From Sweltsa coloradensis (Eukaryota > Arthropoda > Insecta > Plecoptera > Chloroperlidae): 64,000 bases of DNA. Of the stretch, positions 1-10,091 are shown one piece after another (position 1 is the first letter of the stretch; each line of letters opens with the position of its first letter). The notes under the pieces were generated by a model. That model worked only from the letters and a program-made list of their open reading frames with translations. It was not told where the DNA came from and did not search any database. Location: assembly GCA_024449915.1 (NCBI GenBank), contig JAMZAV010003266.1, positions 151,686 to 215,685 of the forward strand, in the 5' to 3' direction. The position numbers were made by a program, and so were the translations under genes.

Positions 1-27
1 CACCAAACTGTTGATGAGCCGTTATGA

Positions 28-182
28 AAATAATACAACAATAATCAAATAATTTTCTGTTAGGATCAAAAGAAACAATATTATCTTATCATCAACTAAC
101 AAAAAGTATTCAATTTATTCACTAACATTATCACGAGGCGGCGCAATATAACCCACTCTGTTGAAGCGCCCTAGTTTCTCAT
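28..182 (+). repeat. LINE-A 3' fragment with A-tail
   Basis: AT-rich LINE-A 3' UTR text leads into the conserved tail at 136-181 (GGCGGCGCAATATAACCC, then TTGAAGCGCCCTAG). The CGTCGT end is replaced by ATGGGTTTTT. No coding part is left. Confidence 0.7.
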
Positions 183-215
183 GGGTTTTTTTCTCCCGGG
201 ATTATATTACACTTT

Positions 216-325
216 TACTATTGTGATGCGGACACTACGAGGACGCGGGTTCGTGTCCCGCACAAGGCCTGGGTTTAAGTAATTGTCCTGCACCCTCATC
301 TATCACCACTCATCAATCAATACAT
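216..325 (+). repeat. tRNA-like repeat fragment
   Basis: Holds ACGAGGACGCGGGTTCG and then TTTAAGTAATTGTCCTGCA. A diverged second copy lies at about 34040-34130, also next to an A-tail. GGTTCG resembles the start of a pol III B box. I see no complete tRNA cloverleaf, so this is a SINE or SINE fragment at most. Confidence 0.4.
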
Positions 326-329
326 CACG

Positions 330-535
330 CAATACCGTGTTAACTCTACTTCCAGTTTGAACAGAGCACCGTATGCATTGTGCGTCTGGTAATGAGTTTG
401 AACATTAAGTTGCGCCTTATGACCTCACGGTTGACGCGCCCTTAACCCACATAATCTAGAAACGTTCAGTTGAACACCGAGGATTACTTGGTATTATCAG
501 GCCACGCGCACGCGTTAGATCTCTCGCAATCACAT
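330..535 (+). repeat. M 3' end fused to LINE-A fragment
   Basis: The M 3' motif (TTATGACCTCACGGTTGACG, near 418) is followed directly by LINE-A coding/3' sequence (CGCGCACGCGTTAGATCTCT...). The same fusion point recurs at 6833-7050, so the two loci share one duplicated chimera. This copy also has an extra stretch of about 41 bp bounded by TTTGAACA. Confidence 0.65.
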
Positions 536-835
536 GATAACGACGACAAACCTTGTAAATACCATCAGCTAGCATATTATGGGAGTACTCTCTGAAACTG
601 CAGGCGAGCTCTGGCAGTCATTGTCGGGGAACCCTTCTCCTTTCCCTTGACGACCTCCCCGACGACGACGACCAATGAACAACAATAACGATGACAAAAA
701 CGATGACCGCGACGTGAGAATTTACATTTTCCTTCCCCTACCCGTGGCGTTCTGACCAGCATGCACCCCTCCTTTCAACATCCACTAGGCTACAGTGACG
801 AAATTATAATCTAACAGTTGACGCGCCTTCATATT
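536..835 (+). repeat. M repeat, 5'-truncated
   Basis: Starts inside M (CATCAGCTAGC) and runs through GAGGCGAGCTCTGG-like text, the GAC-rich block near 660-715, a CCCGTGGC...CTGACCAGCATG block, and the 3' motif AGTTGACGCGCC. It joins LINE-A 3' UTR downstream. Confidence 0.75.
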
Positions 836-1085
836 TAATTAATACAATGCGATAACAGTTACTTTCAAGTGAGCTAAACATGGTGAATATATGCTGGATA
901 ATCGCGCTTGCGGAGGCAATTAAATTGTTTATGTGGTCAAACATTGCAGCTTTTTATTTTCTTTTTTAATAAACTCAAAATCAAATAACACACAAAACAA
1001 ATTATATGTATTCACTTACAGCATCACATGAGGCGCAATATGACGCACCAGGTTGACGCGCCCTAGTTCCTCACGTCGTCGTCGC
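836..1085 (+). repeat. LINE-A 3' UTR and A-tail
   Basis: AT-rich UTR ends in the tail at 1031-1082, which here reads GGTTGACGCGCCC, a hybrid of the LINE-A and M versions of the motif, followed by TCACGTCGTCGTCG. Confidence 0.7.
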
Positions 1086-1459
1086 AAACCTGACCTGATG
1101 TTCTACGGTCAACCTCTGTAGAGGTGGGTGGCCGGCTAGCTGCAATGGTGGGGAGTGGGTCTTTAGATTAGGAACCTGCCTTGACTTTGGCGTATACAGA
1201 CTCGTGGCTTATGTAAACCATTTTCTCCTAGCAAAAGACACATTTTTAATGATGGTGGAGGTGCCGGTACATGATTTACAAACTTTATTGGTAGAGTTTC
1301 CGGTCCAGTCAATTTTTTATTTATTGCCGATACACAAAATGTGTTTGAAAATATCCTTACAATAAAAATGAATTGAGAGTATCATAAAGTAAAATTCATC
1401 ACATGTAAAATTCAATTATATCATTTCGTGATATACCGGCCGCGGTGCAAACCATTTTG
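1086..1459. other. no recognised feature
   Basis: Unremarkable sequence without a convincing ORF or repeat match within the window. Confidence 0.5.
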
Positions 1460-1600
1460 TGGCAGGAAAACCTATAAATTCCCTCATCAAAATCGTTTTA
1501 ATATTCATTCAAACAACTTATTTCTCTTTTGCTATGACTAAATTCTCCACCACTTTATTTTCTTTTATTAACTGAGTTGCAATAACAAAAAACAACACAA
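1460..1600 (+). repeat. LINE-A 3' fragment
   Basis: CATTTTGTGGCAGG and the following UTR match the LINE-A copy near 7170-7260. It is cut by an M copy in its 3' UTR. Confidence 0.55.
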
Positions 1601-1872
1601 TATTGCGTCGCCAGGGACATCTCTCCTTTCCCTGGACGACGTCCCCGACGACGTTAACATTGACACAAAGACCGATGACAAAGACGACAGCGACCAACTT
1701 CTTACATTTTTGGAACAAAGCCCCCTCCCACCACCCCCTCCCCTACCCCCCCCCCTTCCTGCCTCCCCCTACCCGTGGCTGGTTCTGACCAACACGGGAT
1801 TTTCTTCCCCGTATCCTCTTAGCTAGTGTAGAGCATTATGACCAGACGGTTGACGCGCCCTTAATCCAAATA
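1601..1872 (+). repeat. M repeat, 5'-truncated
   Basis: Begins in the CGTCGCCAGGGACA region, keeps the GAC block and CCCGTGGCTGGTTCTGACC, and ends TTGACGCGCCCTTAATCC. It is fused at about 1872 to LINE-A at its GAACTTCTATCATATG segment. Confidence 0.75.
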
Positions 1873-2178
1873 AAATTGATGAACTTCTATCATATGGTTA
1901 TGGCGACAAACCTTTAAAATTTCTCATTCAAAGTAGTTTAATATGAATATGAAATGAATTTAATTCATATCAAACATAATTTGTGTCTTTTTTTATTTAA
2001 ATAAATATTTTTTTCTTTTGCTATTAGTATCATCTTCTTAATTTTCTTTTCTTTTAAATGCTTAGAAAAAAACATAATCATCAAACACACAATGAACTCA
2101 CATGGTTAGCTTACAATATTACTGGCGGCCCAATAAGACATAACCGGTTGAAGCGCCCTAGCTTATCACGTCGTCGTT
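1873..2178 (+). repeat. LINE-A 3' end with A-tail
   Basis: Covers the last LINE-A codons, the UTR and the tail at 2124-2176 (AACCGGTTGAAGCGCCCTAG, then TCACGTCGTCG). Confidence 0.75.
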
Positions 2179-2319
2179 TGGTTATTGTTCCAAAGTTTGC
2201 AATTGTTTATATAAATGTTTTACATACAATTTTAAAAGTTACACCACACAAGTTCGAGGAGATTTATCATCCCTCATATAATCGTAAAATGCAAGGATAC
2301 AAATCAAAAACACATTTCA

Positions 2320-2922
2320 TTGGATGAGCGTAGCAAGCGAAGCGAAGATTCCATTCTACTACACTGGAGAAAAAAATCCGGAATGTTTTTTTTTTTTTTT
2401 TTTTGTATTTTTGTCTGTTTGTCCACACGATTCCGGCTAAACCGATACTCCGATTGCGATGAAATTTTATAGAGGCCTTCGAAATCTTTAAACTTAGAAC
2501 TGCCACGTTTTTGAGCGCAATCGGAAATTTTTTTCTCATGGAAATCGCAATTTTACGATTTTTTTCGATTTTTAAAAAATTTCTTCGACTTATTACACCT
2601 ACATGCTTTATTCGGTTTTAATGATTTTTGAACAGAACCTTTATTTTATGAATTAAGATATTCTTGTGAAATTTGAGCGCAATCAAGAAATTATTTCTTA
2701 TAAAAATTTCAATTTTACGATTTTTTTTAAAACAATTACGATGAATTAAAAAAAATTTAAAAATAGAGATAATTTTTTATTTTATTTAATTAAATTTTAA
2801 AAAATTTCAATTTAATAATGATTTTTCCACAGAACAACAGAAAATTCGCATAACACATGGCAGCTCAATGCACCAATTACGCTCATCCAACAACGCGGCG
2901 GGAATTAAGCGTTTTCCTTATT
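2320..2922 (+). mobile_element. H-family Helentron-like element, copy 1
   Basis: Starts TTGGATGAGCGTAGC with GCGAAGCGAAGATTCC behind it, has a long T-run near 2385-2404, and carries the inverted partner TACGCTCATCCAA at 2878-2890. Past that partner comes a short hairpin (AACGC at 2892-2896, GCGTT at 2909-2913) and the end CCTTATT, so the inverted repeats are asymmetric with about 30 extra bases on the 3' side. That layout is known for Helentron/Helitron2 elements. No Rep/helicase is encoded, so it is non-autonomous. It sits in a LINE-A 3' UTR. Confidence 0.65.
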
Positions 2923-2986
2923 AAACATAATATCACAGGCGGCGCAATATATGACCTAACCGGTTGAAGCGCATTAGCTTCTTATT
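2923..2986 (+). repeat. LINE-A A-tail
   Basis: AATATCACAGGCGGCGCAAT and AACCGGTTGAAGCGC. It appears to be the 3' continuation of the LINE-A copy split by the H element upstream. Confidence 0.65.
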
Positions 2987-3120
2987 TTGCTTTCACCATG
3001 TGTTCTAGACACATCCGATTACCTCCCAAATTTACAGCGCCAGACTTTCTTAATTCCTCAGTAACAGTATTTGATTTGTTTTGTCAAATTGATTTTCTAT
3101 AAAAACATTTCGTTTCTACA

Positions 3121-3306
3121 CAAATAATAATGTTTTAATTGATAGGCCCTATCAGTACTATACTTTAAAAAATCTATTCTATTATAAACTTTGAAAACAA
3201 TCTAAAAAACTACAAACAACAAAATCAATTTATTAACTTACCATATTAAAGGCGGCGCAGTGTGACCCAAGCGGTTAGAGCGCCCTAGTTTTTCACGTCG
3301 TCGTTT
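3121..3306 (+). repeat. LINE-A 3' UTR and A-tail
   Basis: GAAAACAATCTA-type UTR, then a diverged tail (GCGGTTAGAGCGCCCTAG, TCACGTCGTCG) at 3250-3304. Confidence 0.65.
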
Positions 3307-3485
3307 TAATGACTGCCCATTGCCTTTGCAAATGGTGTTCGGCCCCCCGGCGACAATGACATTGACACAACGAACGGTGACAAAGACTATAACGACCGCG
3401 ACGAGAGATCCCCCCTTTCCCTTCCTTACCCGTGGCTGGTTCTGCTCATCATGGTCCTCTCCTCCCGATCCCCTAGGCAGACCCC
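3307..3485 (+). repeat. M repeat fragment
   Basis: Only the GAC-rich block and the CCCGTGGCTGGTTCTG block remain. It abuts a longer M copy head-to-tail. Confidence 0.65.
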
Positions 3486-3861
3486 CGTCTGGGACCGGGG
3501 TAGAATTGGCCCAGAGCTCTGCTTAACGTTAAAGGCGATTCAAGAGAAAACGTCCACCTCGCAAACATCAGCTAGAAAGAGCGGAGTATCTTACTCCCCG
3601 AAACTAGAGGCGAGCTCTGGCAATCGTCGTCGGGGACCTTGCCCCCTTCCCTCGACGACCCCCCGGCGACGATGATAATGACACAACGATCGATGACGAA
3701 GATGATGACGACTGCGACGTGAGTAACCCCCCTTCCTCCTCTTACCCGTGGCTGGTTCTGACCAGCATGGGCCCTTTCTCCCCCCCCACCCCCCTTAGGT
3801 TAGAGTGGTGCATTATGACCTAACGGTTGACGCGTCCTTAATCCAAATAAACCAAAAAATC
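3486..3861 (+). repeat. M repeat, nearly full length
   Basis: Starts CCCGTCTGGGACCGGGG and ends GACGCGTCCTTAATCC plus AAATAAACC. It contains the GGAGTATCTTACTCC hairpin, the TCCCCG/CGGGGA pair and the GAC/GAT block. It is fused downstream to LINE-A 3' UTR (about 3862-3895), which an H element then interrupts. Confidence 0.8.
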
Positions 3862-3895
3862 TTATTATTAACATCTCCAGCACCTTCTTTGATTT

Positions 3896-4673
3896 TTGGA
3901 TGAGCGTAGCGAGCGAAGCGAAGATTCCATTTCACTACACTGGAGAAAAAAATCCGGAATGTTTTTTTTTCTTTTTTTTTCTTTTTTTTTGTATTTTTGT
4001 CTGTTTGTTAGCACGATTCCGGCTAAACCGATACTCCGATTGCGATGAAATTTAATATAGGTCTTCGAAATCTCTAAACTTAGAACTGCCACGTTTTTGA
4101 GCACAATCGAATAATTATTTCTCATGAAAATCGCAATTTTACGATTTTATTCAATTGTTTAAAAATTTCTTCGACTTACAACACGTACATGCTTTGTCCG
4201 ATTGTAATAATTTTTTCACAGAACCTTAATTTTATGAATTGATATATTCATGTGAAATTTGAACGTTATCAAAAATCTTTTTTTTACGAAAATCGCAATT
4301 TTACGACTTTTTTCAATTTTAAAATTTCTCCAGCGTATAACACCTACATGCTTTATCCGATTGTTATGATTTTATTTACAGAACCTAAATTTTATAAATT
4401 TATATATTCGTGTAAAATTTGTGCGCAATCGAATAATTATTTCTTATGAAAATTTCAATATAACGATTTTTTCCTTTTTTAAAATTACGATTAATTAAAA
4501 AAATTAAAATTTCTGTTAATTTTTTATTTAATTTAATTTAATTTTAAAAATATCTTTAACCAAGTAATGATTTTTTCACAGAACAACAGAAAATCCGCAT
4601 AACACAATAATGGCAGCTCAATGCACCAATTACGCTCATCCAACAACGCGGCGGGACTTTAGCGTTTTCCTAG
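3896..4673 (+). mobile_element. H-family Helentron-like element, copy 2
   Basis: Begins TTGGATGAGCGTAGCGAGCG. The inverted partner TACGCTCATCCAA is at 4631-4643, the hairpin AACGC/GCGTT at 4645-4666, and the end is CCTAG followed by T. The left flank (ACATCTCCAGCACCTTC...) and right flank (TATAAAACAATATAAC...) are the two halves of one LINE-A 3' UTR, matching the uninterrupted copy near 7255-7340. They show no evident target-site duplication, and the join lies within T residues. No ORF. Confidence 0.75.
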
Positions 4674-4780
4674 TTATTAAGTTATAAAACAATATAACAA
4701 ACTCAATATTTTATTAAACACTATCACAGGCAGCGCAATATGACCTAACCGGTTGAAGCGCCCTAGATTCCCATGCTGCC
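4674..4780 (+). repeat. LINE-A 3' end, right half of H-split copy
   Basis: ATAAAACAATATAAC through the tail at 4729-4775 (CCGGTTGAAGCGCCCTAG). It ends in ATTCCCATGCTGCCG instead of CGTCGTCGT, a variant shared with the copy at 7336-7390. Confidence 0.7.
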
Positions 4781-4789
4781 GTTGAACGC

Positions 4790-4985
4790 ATCATCATCCT
4801 GTGGCTCGTTGGTCTGGTAGTTAACGGCTCTGATTCCAGTGCAGAAGATCCAGGGTTCGATTCTCTCAAAAGTCAGAAGTATTATTAACTTATGATTTGG
4901 ACTGAAGTCCATCAGTTCTTGTCTTAGGATTTGTAAACGGTGACTTAAGAGCCGCTCTAGCAACGTTACAAATAATACATTTTAA
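4790..4985 (+). repeat. tRNA-derived SINE (T-SINE)
   Basis: GGCTCGTTGGTCTGGTAG resembles an A box, and CAGGGTTCGATTCTC about 45 bases on is a good B box. A body (GATTTGGACTGAAGTCCATC, AAACGGTGACTTAAGAGCCG) follows. Related copies lie at 7405 and 8763. Not a functional tRNA: the acceptor stem does not pair. Confidence 0.7.
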
Positions 4986-5164
4986 GTTGTTCTAAATCGG
5001 CATTGTTGATTCTGGCGTTGATCCGCGGGTTATCCGCGGCTGGGCCGCGTTTAATAATTTTGGTTTCGCTGTTACTATCATCACCATCTTTTTCCTTTCT
5101 TATATACACACATAGAAAACAATATAATCATGAAACACACAAATAACTCATATCATTAAAGCAA

Positions 5165-5425
5165 AGATCTAATACTAGAGGCGATTTCTGGCAGTCGTCA
5201 TCGTTGGCCTCTCCCCCTTCCCTTTGATGACCTTCTTGACGACGACGTCAACGACATTGACACGAACGATGCCTTACACGATGACTATACTGAGTTGCCA
5301 GAACCTTCACTTTCCTCCCCCTACCCGTGACTGGTTCTGACCAGCACAGGATTTTACTCCCGTATCCCCTAGGCGAGAGTGGCGTATTATGACCTGACGG
5401 TTGACGGGCCCTTAATCCTAATAAC
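5165..5425 (+). repeat. M repeat, 5'-truncated
   Basis: AATACTAGAGGCGA to CGGTTGACGGGCCCTTAATCC, with the GAC block near 5230-5290 and CTGGTTCTGACCAGCA. Confidence 0.7.
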
Positions 5426-5544
5426 AAGGTTTTATTAATGGATATGATTTGTGTCTCTATGGATATGACAACGTTGAAAAACTTTTTTTAACCCCTTATT
5501 TGAAGTAATTTGTTTTAAAATAATTAATTATCTAAACTGTTAAT

Positions 5545-5850
5545 CTTAAGTCCACCTCGCAATCATCAGCTATTCAGAGACGTGACTATTACTCCTCGAA
5601 ACTAGAAGCGAGCTTTGGCAATCGTCGTCGGGGTCACCTCCACTTTCCCTTGAAGACCTCCCCAAAGACGATGAAAATTACACAAAGAACGATGACAAAG
5701 ACGATAACGACCTTCACAAAAAAAAACCCCTGTTCCTCTCCCTACCCGTGGCTGGTTCTGACCAGCATGGGCCATTTCTCACCATATACCCCATGGCTAG
5801 AGTGGTGCATTATGACCTTATGGTTAACGCGCCCTAAATCCAAATAAAAA
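5545..5850 (+). repeat. M repeat, 5'-truncated
   Basis: Starts at GTCCACCTCGCAATCATCAG, keeps the central block, and ends ACGCGCCCTAAATCCAAATA. Confidence 0.75.
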
Positions 5851-6060
5851 TATATAAACAAATCCATCCAATCTAAGTCTCCTTATTCTTGTCTTGTTTC
5901 AGGTGTCCACGGCTTCAGTTGATGAAGTCGCCAACCAAGTTCCGCGCTCAGACAACCAGACGTGAAAGGTTCGTTGATTTGTCCTGTCTCAAATTGTTTT
6001 AAAACATTTCCGAACACAGCAGAAACGTGTCATAGAACAGGAAGGTTGTGATTTAGAGTC
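5851..6060 (+). other. unassigned stretch with exon-like segment
   Basis: A pyrimidine-rich run ends TTGTTTCAG at about 5901. A short open stretch of about 20 codons follows to a TGA, then AAAGGT. This could be a terminal exon or chance. No homology recognised. Confidence 0.2.
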
Positions 6061-6313
6061 ACCTACTACATGATAACGGCGACAAACTATCTACAGTTCT
6101 AATTTTGAACACATTTTTATTACATTTAATTTTTAAATCAAAGAATCAACTTTTCATTAGGTAACACTATCATCGCTATCATATTTTTCTCCTTCATTAA
6201 CTAAGAAAACAATATATAAGCATCAAACACACCATAAACTTATTTAATTAACATATTCCCATGCTGCGCAATATAACCTTATCGGTTGAAGCGCCCTAGT
6301 TTCTCACGTATAC
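6061..6313 (+). repeat. LINE-A 3' end with A-tail
   Basis: ATGATAACGGCGACAAAC (LINE-A codons), UTR, then the tail at 6260-6312 (ATCGGTTGAAGCGCCCTAG). Confidence 0.7.
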
Positions 6314-6377
6314 GTTAAGAGATGTAGTATTTTAAAATGTATGAATACAGTGCAATAAACGAGATACGTGTGCACAG

Positions 6378-6660
6378 TTTAGTTTGAGAAATTGTCTACA
6401 AAGCACGCTAGTCTCTCAAATCCTCACCGGGTAGCGTGCGAGTCGCAAGTAATTCCGAGATCACTCTAACTCTGAGCAAAGAGATAGTCATACGTAGCGT
6501 GTGAGACTGATGAGGGAGGTCACGGGCTCGAATCCCACCACCGGCAATCCTGACTGAAAGTTTTCCGAGGTTTTCTTCAGTAGTTAATGCGAATGGTAGT
6601 ATTGAGTCCTCTGTAACAGCCCCGGGCATTCCCTTATCATATGGACATCAATCCAGAAAT
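6378..6660 (+). repeat. tRNA-derived SINE
   Basis: CACGGGCTCGAATCCCACC (6521-6539) is a B-box-like element. It is followed by GAAAGTTTTCCGAGGTTTTC, a SINE-body type seen in insects. The minus-strand ORF across it is incidental. Confidence 0.55.
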
Positions 6661-6832
6661 AAAACAATCTATCTCAGCGGGGTATCAGGACCTACGGGAG
6701 TGTTTCCCTATTAATGAAGTTGAAAAACCTTATTAGTTACCTAACACCCTAATAACCTGGCTAGTTACCTACACCGGCCATCCTTACTTAAAAGTGTTAT
6801 TCACACGGTAGAGTGAGAGTCGCAAGCAATAC

Positions 6833-7388
6833 CGTGTTAACTCTACTTCCAGTTTGAACATTCAGTTGCGCGTTATGACTTCACGGTTGACGCGCTCTTT
6901 ATACAAATAAACTAAAAACATTCAGTTGATCATCAAAGGTTTACTTTGGTTTAATCAGGCCTGAATATGATGCCTTGCGCACGCAATTAGATCTCTCCCA
7001 ATCAAATGACTAGCTTCTATCATGATAACGGCGACGAACCTTCTTAATCCCTCATATGAACCCAGCAATACGTTAGTAATGGTAAAGTGATGGCTACTCG
7101 CCGGCACTTCTGGCCACTGCTGGACATTGCCTGTCGAGCACCTGAGAAGTGACAAACCATCAATGGCAAAACATTTTGTGGCAGGCCAAACCTAAAAATT
7201 CAGACATCATAATTACTTTATTTTCCTTCAAATAACTTATTCCTCTTTTGATTATATTAACATCTCTATCACCTTCTTTTCTTTTAATTAATTTATAAAA
7301 CAATATTACTATCTGAATATTTTATTAAACACTATCACAGGCGGCGCAATATGACCTAACCAGTTGAAGCGCCCTAGATTCCCATGAC
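6833..7388 (+). repeat. M 3' end fused to LINE-A, with A-tail
   Basis: The M 3' motif (about 6870-6905, TTGACGCGCTC) is fused to LINE-A 3' coding sequence (TGATGCCTTGCGCACGC, TATCATGATAACGGCG), then UTR and tail at 7336-7386 (CCAGTTGAAGCGCCCTAG). The M/LINE-A breakpoint is the same as at about 450-470. Confidence 0.7.
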
Positions 7389-7404
7389 GCCGTCAATAGA
7401 AACC

Positions 7405-7560
7405 AATCCTTTGGCTCGTTGGTCTGGTGGTTTTAGCGTCTCTGCTTCCAATGCAGAAGGTCCAGGGTTCGATCCCCTCAAAAGTCTGAAGTTTAATTAA
7501 CTCCTGATTTGGACTAAAGTCCATCAGATACTTTGCTCTTCATACGAATTTATTTATTTT
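7405..7560 (+). repeat. T-SINE, second copy
   Basis: A-box-like GGCTCGTTGGTCTGGTGG and B box CAGGGTTCGATCCCC, then GATTTGGACTAAAGTCCATC. It follows the same A-tail variant as the copy at 4790, so tail plus SINE were probably duplicated together. Confidence 0.7.
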
Positions 7561-7564
7561 ATTA

Positions 7565-7700
7565 TATGATGATGACAACCTCGTTGTGAGAACCCTCCCC
7601 CCCGCTTTCCTCCACCTACCCGTCTCTGGAACTGACCAGAATTTGCCTCTGCTAGGCTACAGTGGTGCATTAGGACCTGACGATTGAAGCGCTCTTAAAC
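7565..7700 (+). repeat. M repeat 3' fragment
   Basis: GATGATGACAACC, CTGACCAGAATT and the terminal motif ACGATTGAAGCGCTC. Confidence 0.55.
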
Positions 7701-7794
7701 TTAATTAATCTAAACGAACAAGTTGTCTGAACCCCCCAGACCAACAGTGACACCAGGTTTTGCGTCACGGAATATACATCGAATTTTGTGACAA

Positions 7795-8000
7795 GGACTA
7801 TACATCTGATGACGACAATGACACAACGAACGATGACGAAGACAATGACGACCGCGACGTGAGAACGTCCTTTTTCCTCCCCTTACTCGTGGCTGGTTCT
7901 GACCAACATGGGCCCCTCTACCCCCCCCCCCCCCCCACTCACCCTTAGTTAGAGTGGTGCGTTATGACCTAACGGTTGAGGCGTCCTTAATCCAAATAAA
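7795..8000 (+). repeat. M repeat, 5'-truncated
   Basis: GACGACAATGACACAACG through GGTTGAGGCGTCCTTAATCC and AAATAAACC. Includes a long C run at 7921-7938. Confidence 0.7.
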
Positions 8001-8200
8001 CCAAAAAAATCAATTTAACTTTTTTATTTACTTTTGCTATTACTATCATTACTGCCAATTTCTTTTCATTTATAAAATTAGAAAATTAGAAAACAATATA
8101 ATTATCAAACAAATCATAAACTAATTTCATTATCTTCAAATACACAGGCTGCGCATTATGACTTAACCAGTTGAAGCACCCTTGTTTCTCACATCATCTT
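8001..8200 (+). repeat. LINE-A 3' UTR and A-tail fused to M
   Basis: Begins right after the A-rich M end, at TTTTGCTATTACTATCAT of the LINE-A UTR. The tail at 8146-8198 reads ACCAGTTGAAGCACCC. Confidence 0.7.
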
Positions 8201-8227
8201 TTTTAAATTTATTTTCGCCTGTGCCAC

Positions 8228-8545
8228 GGGCAAGCCCGGGGTAGAATTGGCCCAGAGCATGGCTCTGATAATCGTAAAAGACCATTCAAGAGAAAAAATC
8301 CACCTCGCAAAAAACAGCTAGAAAAAATGGTAGAATATCACTCCCCGAATCTAGAGGCGAACTCTGGCAGTCGTCGTCGAGGTACCATACCCCTTCCCAT
8401 GACGACCTCCCAACGACGACGACGACGACGACGACAATGACACTACGAACAATGAAAACGATGATGACGAACGCGACGTGCCCCTCCTCTCCATATCTTC
8501 TTGTTTAAAGTGGGGCATTATGTCCTAACGGTTTACTCGCCATTA
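8228..8545 (+). repeat. M repeat
   Basis: AAGCCCGGGGTAGAATTGGC to CGGTTTACTCGCCATTAATC. A run of GAC triplets at 8413-8436 shows expansion of the triplet block. Confidence 0.75.
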
Positions 8546-8599
8546 ATCGATATGTACAAAAACTTAAACCAAACTGGTTCTTACCTACCTTCGTCTTGG

Positions 8600-8762
8600 T
8601 CCGGGGTACAATTAGGCCCAGAACATGGCTCTGCGCTAATCGTTACAGGCGAGGAAAGAGGAAAGTTCCATCTCACACAAGCTAATACGTAGGGGATTTA
8701 TAAGTCCCTGAAACTGGAGGCGAGCTCCGGCAACCGTCGTCAGGGACACTCCCCTTTTTTCC
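8600..8762 (+). repeat. M repeat, 3'-truncated
   Basis: 5' part only: TCTTGGTCCGGGGTACAATT, GGCTCTGCGCTAATCG, GAGGCGAGCTCCGG. Cut before the GAC block and joined to a T-SINE fragment. Confidence 0.65.
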
Positions 8763-8925
8763 CATACGTCTCTGCTTCCAATGCAGATGGACCAGTTTTC
8801 GATTCTCGTTAAAGTAAAAAGTTGTTTTACTTCTGATTTGGACAAAGTCCAACAGTTCTTCTCTTAGGAATTTGTAAACGGTGACTGCGGAGCCGTCCTA
8901 GCAACGAGGCACATAATTATAATAT
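8763..8925 (+). repeat. T-SINE, 5'-truncated
   Basis: CTCTGCTTCCAATGCAGATG, a decayed B box (AGTTTTCGATTCTC), and the body GATTTGGACAAAGTCCAACA with AAACGGTGACTGCGGAGCCG. Confidence 0.6.
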
Positions 8926-8951
8926 ATCGACCGAGCAATGTAATAACAACG

Positions 8952-9325
8952 AGCCCCAGTCTGGGCCCGGGGTAGAACTGGCCAAGAGCATGGCTCTGCT
9001 AATCATAAAAGGTGATGCAAGAGAAAAAGGCCACCTCGCAAACATCAGCTAGCAAGCGGGGAGTATATTACTCCCCGAACCTAGAGGCGAGCTCTGGCAA
9101 TCGTCGTCAGGGACCTTGCCCCCTTCCCTTGACGACCTCTCTTCGACGATGACAACAATGACACCACGAACGATGACAAAGACAATGACGACAGCGACTT
9201 GAGACCCCCTTTCCTCCCCTTACCCGTGGCTTGTTCTCACCAGCATGGGCATGTCCTACCCACATCCCCTAGGCTAGAGTAATGCATTATGACCTAACGG
9301 TCAACGCGCCCTTAATCCAAATAAA
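8952..9325 (+). repeat. M repeat, nearly full length
   Basis: CAGTCTGGGCCCGGGGTAG through GGTCAACGCGCCCTTAATCC and AAATAAACC, immediately followed by another M copy. Confidence 0.8.
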
Positions 9326-9334
9326 CCAAACACT

Positions 9335-9525
9335 ACTCCCCTAAACTAGAGGCGAGCTCTAGCAGTCGTCGTCGGGGACTTTGCCCCGTTCCCTAGACGA
9401 CCTCCCAGACGACGATTGTCGATTACCCTTTTCCCCTGGCTGGTTCTGACCAGCATGGGCTCTTCCTCCAATTTCCCCAGCCTAACGTACGTACCTAACG
9501 ATTGACGCGCCATTACCCAAATAAA
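9335..9525 (+). repeat. M repeat with internal deletion
   Basis: Starts at CTACTCCCCTAAACTAGAGG, lacks most of the GAC block, and ends ACGATTGACGCGCCATTA. Confidence 0.7.
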
Positions 9526-9544
9526 CTTTTAAAAAAATCACTAT

Positions 9545-10075
9545 CTAATAAAATACTTCCTTTTACATCTCTAATCTTACGTAGAGAAGAGGTGGTATTG
9601 ACCAGAATTCTAATAGACAACACACGTCTAACTCTACGGATATCTCTTAACCAGAGAAAAGGTTATTCCCATATGTGACACATGTGATGAACCTCTAACC
9701 GTACATCATAATATGCTAGCAGAATTCACCAAATATGATGCCTTGCGCACGCAATTTGATCTCTCCCAATTATATGATGAACTTCTATCATATGATAACA
9801 GCGACAAATTTTCTAGATTTCTCATCCATAGTAATCTATTTAACAAAATTTAATTCATATCATACACATTTCTTTCTTTTCTGTATTTTCATTCACATAC
9901 ATAACTTTTATTTTTGTATTACTTTAATCATTATTAATTTATTTTGTTATTTTTAAACTTAGAAAACAATCTAATCATCGAAAACACCATTAACTCTTCT
10001 CATCAACTTTCATTCACAGGCGGCGCAATATGACCTTACCGGTTGAAGCGCCCTTGTTTCTCACGACGTCGTTTC
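9545..10075 (+). repeat. LINE-A 3' region with A-tail
   Basis: Fused to M upstream. Carries the C-terminal zinc-knuckle segment (TGTGACACATGTGATGAACC), the GCGCACGCAATTTGATCTCT segment, UTR, and tail at 10018-10072 (TACCGGTTGAAGCGCCC, CTCACGACGTCGT). Confidence 0.75.
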
Positions 10076-10091
10076 TTTTAATCCACGGGAT

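Noticed and set aside
7405..7480. Possible functional tRNA genes (also at 4790, 38707, 49030, 21413)
   Set aside because: A/B boxes are present but acceptor and anticodon stems do not pair and SINE bodies follow. Treated as tRNA-derived repeats.
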